A DNA stretch of 34,949 bases, from NCBI GenBank assembly GCA_021155885.1, contig JAJNBB010000047.1, positions 1 through 34,949 on the forward strand, written 5' to 3'. Origin of the DNA: Fibrobacteria bacterium. Lineage in GTDB: Bacteria > Fibrobacterota > Fibrobacteria > UBA11236. Of this stretch, positions 32,583 to 34,949 are shown one piece after another. The translations under genes and the position numbers were made by a program. The notes beneath the pieces are model-generated. The model saw only the letters and a list, made by a program, of their open reading frames with translations, did no database searches and was not told the origin of the DNA. The number at the start of each line of letters is the position of its first letter. The first letter of the stretch is position 1.

Positions 32583-34184
32583 ATGTCCGCCACGATAGAC
32601 GCGCTCCTCTCCGGAGGGATCGCTCCGGAGCCCGGAAGCGGGGCTTCCGATGCCGCCGGCCCGCAGGCGCCCGAGAAAAAGGCCTTCACGGTCGAGCAAT
32701 ACAACCGCGCGGTGGAACGGAAAATGCGCGAGTTCCCGCGCATCTGGGTCAAGGGCGTGCTCACGCAGGTCAACCGCCGCGGCAGCGCCGTCTATATGGA
32801 GCTGGCGGATTTCGCGGAAGGCAACGCCCGCCCCAAGGCCGTGCTGCCGGTGATGATGTGGAAGGGCGAGTTCGACCATTTCGCCGCCCGCTTCGCCCAG
32901 CTGCCCACGCCTTTCGAGATACGCCCGGAGCTGAAGGTCTCGTTCCTGCTCGAATCCAGCTATTACGTGCCGACGGGACGATTCCAGCCCCGCGTCGTGG
33001 ACGTGGACGAGTCGTTCACGTTGGGCGAGCTGGCGCTGATGCGCCAGAAAGTTCTCGAGGCTCTCAAACGCGAGGGGCTGCTCGACAAGAACAAGCGCCT
33101 CGCGCTGTCCGAGGTCCCGCTGCGCGTGGGCCTCGTCTCCGCGCGCGGCTCCGCCGCCTACCAGGATTTCACCACGGTATTGTTGCAGTCGGGGTTTTCG
33201 TTCGAAATTTTCTTCGCCGAAGCGCGCATGCAGGGCGCTTCCACGGAGGAAACGGTATGCGCCGCCGTGGCACGTCTGGCCAGACTCGAACTCGACGTTG
33301 TTTGCATCGTCCGCGGAGGAGGCTCCAAGACCGACCTGGTTTTCTTCGACTCCGAACTCATTTGCCGCGCCATCGCCAACGCTCCCGTGCCCGTGCTCAC
33401 GGGCATCGGGCATGAGATCGACAAGTCGCTGGCCGACATCGTGGCCTTCGCCGACCTGATCACGCCCACGGATTGCGCCAAGTTTCTCGAGGCCCGCGTC
33501 CGGCAAACCTGGGCGGCGCTGGCCGAACGCGCCGCGGCGATCCGCGACGCCTGGGAGTCGGCCTACCAGGACGAGGGCCGGACCGCGGTGCAGAAGGCCG
33601 AGCTCCTCCGCACCGAGTGGGACGCGCGCGCTCAGCGCGAGGCGCAAAGGCAGCTGGAGGCCTCGCGCCACGTCATCGTCGGCACGGAACGCCTGCTGCG
33701 CGAGGGCCGCGACAAGCTGGCGGTGAACGCCACGGGCCTGACGCGCGGCCCCGGGAAGCTCGTTCGCCTCGAAAGGCTGCGCTTTCTCAACAAGTCGGCG
33801 CGGATGGGCCATCTGTGGGGTTCCCGTTACCAGCAGGAATCGTCGCGTCATCTCAATCTGAAGTCCGGCCTGGCCGATGCCGGACGTCGGCTCGCGGCCT
33901 CGGCGCGGGACAAGCTCGCGCTGGCGCGCGTCGGCCTCGCGCGCGGCCCCGAAAAGCATGTGCGCCACGCGGAGGAGGCGCTGGTCCTGCGCGACCGCCT
34001 GCTGCGCGCCTCGGACCCCGAAGCCCTGATGAAGCGCGGCTTCTCGCTCATCCTGACCCCGGCGCGCAAGCTGGTGCGCAGCCTTAAAGACGTCCAGGTC
34101 GGCCAGGCGGTCCGCATCCGGTTCCCGGACGGGGAGGCCGCGGCCGTCATCGAAGAAAAAATCGAAAACAAGGAATCCCCATGA
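32583..34184 (+). CDS. xseA: Exodeoxyribonuclease VII large subunit
   Basis: Catalytic subunit of ExoVII, which degrades single-stranded DNA to oligonucleotides. 533 residues, longer than the usual 400-460. Residues 1-35 are a Gly/Ala/Pro-rich extension. The OB-type DNA-binding domain follows (FPRIWVKGVLTQVNRRGSAV), then the catalytic core with LVSARGSAAYQDF, IVRGGGSKTDLVFFD and GIGHEIDKSLADIVAF. The long C-terminal coiled region contains two copies of a motif of the form RDKLAxxxxGLxRGPxKxVR (near residues 378 and 438), suggesting an internal duplication of the helical hairpin. Its stop overlaps xseB (ATGA at 34181-34184). Confidence 0.95.
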   Translation: MSATIDALLSGGIAPEPGSGASDAAGPQAPEKKAFTVEQYNRAVERKMREFPRIWVKGVLTQVNRRGSAVYMELADFAEGNARPKAVLPVMMWKGEFDHFAARFAQLPTPFEIRPELKVSFLLESSYYVPTGRFQPRVVDVDESFTLGELALMRQKVLEALKREGLLDKNKRLALSEVPLRVGLVSARGSAAYQDFTTVLLQSGFSFEIFFAEARMQGASTEETVCAAVARLARLELDVVCIVRGGGSKTDLVFFDSELICRAIANAPVPVLTGIGHEIDKSLADIVAFADLITPTDCAKFLEARVRQTWAALAERAAAIRDAWESAYQDEGRTAVQKAELLRTEWDARAQREAQRQLEASRHVIVGTERLLREGRDKLAVNATGLTRGPGKLVRLERLRFLNKSARMGHLWGSRYQQESSRHLNLKSGLADAGRRLAASARDKLALARVGLARGPEKHVRHAEEALVLRDRLLRASDPEALMKRGFSLILTPARKLVRSLKDVQVGQAVRIRFPDGEAAAVIEEKIENKESP

Positions 34185-34420
34185 GCAAGGAAAATCCGAC
34201 CCCTCCCTTCAGCTATAGCGAGGCGATCAAGCGCCTCGACGAGATCCTGGAGGACATCGACCAGAGCCGCATCCCCATCGACGCGCTGGCCGAGCATGTG
34301 GTCGAGGCCGCGGCGCTGTTGAAGCGCTGCAAAAGCGTGCTGACCGAGACCGAAGCCAAGGTGCGCGACGTGCTGCAGGACCTGGAAAAGGATTTCGGCG
34401 ATAATGACGGGGATCCGTAG
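34181..34420 (+). CDS. xseB: Exodeoxyribonuclease VII small subunit
   Basis: A 79-residue helical-hairpin protein; several copies wrap around the XseA coiled coil to form active ExoVII. The family pattern FSYSEAIKRLDEILEDIDQS, then LKRCKSVLTETEAKV is plain. It overlaps xseA by 4 bases. Its TAG stop (34418-34420) is contributed by a palindromic repeat that begins there, so the last residues (DNDGDP) may be shaped by the repeat insertion. Confidence 0.93.
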   Translation: MSKENPTPPFSYSEAIKRLDEILEDIDQSRIPIDALAEHVVEAAALLKRCKSVLTETEAKVRDVLQDLEKDFGDNDGDP

Positions 34421-34442
34421 GGGCGATGCATGCGTCGCCCCC
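34417..34442. repeat. GTAGGGGCG-type palindrome, copy 2, supplying the xseB stop
   Basis: GTAGGGGCGA leads into a near-perfect palindrome over 34420-34441: GGGGCGA pairs with TCGCCCC, with GCATGC at the centre and one G-T wobble. It shares GTAGGGGCG and its design with the element at 527-551. The TAG of its GTAG start is the xseB stop codon. Confidence 0.65.
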
Positions 34443-34458
34443 AAAACGCCGAAATCGA

Positions 34459-34949
34459 ATGACCCCCGACGAGCGCCTCGCGGCCGACGTCTTCGGCCTC
34501 ACCTACCGGGAGTACGCGGCCTCGCGGGACGAGGACTACCGCCTGCGCCTGATCGCCCCCGAGGCGGTGCGCACGCTGGGCGCTTCCCGCCAGCAGCGCT
34601 GGTCGCTGGAAAAGCTGGCCGACTATCTTCACACCGACACGGACGAGGCCGCGATGCGCCTCCGGAGGTTTCTGATGTCCGAACGCGTGAACGCCGGGCG
34701 TGACACGCCGCAGCGCCTGTCCCGCCTGTTCGCCGAGTGGCTGGCGCGCTTCGATCTCGACGAGGGCGAGCGCAGGGAATTGTCCCGCGACCTGTCGCGG
34801 CTGCTTTCCAGCCAACTGCACGTGGCGGCGGAGTCGGGGGAGACGCTCCAGGATTTGATCGACGGGCTGGAAAAGTCGGAGGGCGGGCCAGGGGCCGGCC
34901 CGGGGGGCAAACCTACGCCGCGTGACGAGGAGCCGCGCGCCTGGGGTCC
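34459..34949 (+). CDS. Unrecognised protein, 3' end beyond the window
   Basis: An open frame from ATG 34459 (MTPDERLAADVFGLTYREYA) to the window edge, 163 codons with no stop. It is very rich in Leu, Arg, Glu and Asp and looks helical and soluble: WSLEKLADYLHTDTDEAAM, LSRLFAEWLARFDLDEGE, then an Ala/Gly/Pro-rich stretch after about residue 140. No family is recognised. The codon use matches neighbouring genes, and it lies 38 bases after xseB in the same direction, which supports it being a real gene. No strong ribosome-binding site is visible. Confidence 0.6.
   Translation, partial: MTPDERLAADVFGLTYREYAASRDEDYRLRLIAPEAVRTLGASRQQRWSLEKLADYLHTDTDEAAMRLRRFLMSERVNAGRDTPQRLSRLFAEWLARFDLDEGERRELSRDLSRLLSSQLHVAAESGETLQDLIDGLEKSEGGPGAGPGGKPTPRDEEPRAWG

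Noticed and set aside
34417-34442. Rho-independent terminator after xseB
   Set aside because: The stem is good but no T-run follows; the bases after it are CCAAAACG.

Overview
The window is a chromosomal housekeeping segment from a GC-rich, Gram-negative-type bacterium. It encodes an outer-membrane beta-barrel protein, several lipoprotein signal peptides and a complete mreBCD-mrdA-rodA rod-shape cluster. Three markers point to the FCB superphylum (Bacteroidetes, Fibrobacterota and relatives): a transketolase with the 'DGGIEEE' variant of the thiamine-diphosphate motif, a short histone H1-like (Hc1-type) DNA-binding protein, and an lmo0937-type mini membrane protein. A high-GC Fibrobacterota-like lineage is my tentative guess. 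No rRNA or other decisive marker is present, so this is inference.

Layout. (1) 1-6250: guanylate kinase (cut by the left edge, minus strand), transketolase, an outer-membrane barrel protein, an RlmI-like methyltransferase (minus) and glucose-6-phosphate dehydrogenase. (2) 6263-11432, all minus strand: ferredoxin-NADP reductase, an ApaH-like phosphatase, a geranylgeranyl-reductase-family flavoprotein, a membrane hybrid histidine kinase and a 49-residue membrane protein. (3) 11521-15412: the glycolytic run gap-pgk-tpiA-secG, then tRNA-Leu(GAG). (4) 15469-18143: a frameshifted phosphatidylserine decarboxylase coupled to an uncharacterised protein with an endonuclease III-type iron-sulfur loop, then a lipoprotein. 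(5) 18175-24014: an hc1-like gene with a strong promoter, then mreB-mreC-mreD-mrdA-rodA. (6) 24181-28826: comF, a DUF975-type membrane protein, two tandem paralogous mini membrane proteins, tRNA-Ser(UGA), a VOC protein, a single-domain transpeptidase and oligoribonuclease. (7) 28932-34949: fabF, a lower-GC lipoprotein, class II fructose-bisphosphate aldolase, xseA-xseB, and an unrecognised protein cut by the right edge.

How the genes work together. tkt and zwf (pentose phosphate) with gap, pgk, tpiA and fba (glycolysis/gluconeogenesis) put much of central carbon metabolism in one 32 kb stretch. gap and fba share the same promoter architecture (TTGAGG, 17-bp spacer, TA-rich -10), suggesting they are co-expressed. 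The mre/mrd genes make the elongasome; a second transpeptidase lies about 3 kb downstream of rodA.

The most unusual feature is intergenic. Short arrays with a strict 7-bp period but different unit words (GTTGTTG, ATTCATC, GGACTTA, AGCTGTA, GTACCNN) sit at five gene boundaries. Two of them are arranged as long inverted pairs. They resemble the short tandemly repeated repetitive (STRR) heptamers known from cyanobacteria. Two further palindrome types (a GGGGCG...CGCCCC element and a GCGGGC...GCCCGC element) each occur twice, and one supplies the stop codon of xseB. I found no CRISPR array, transposase, phage gene or defence system.
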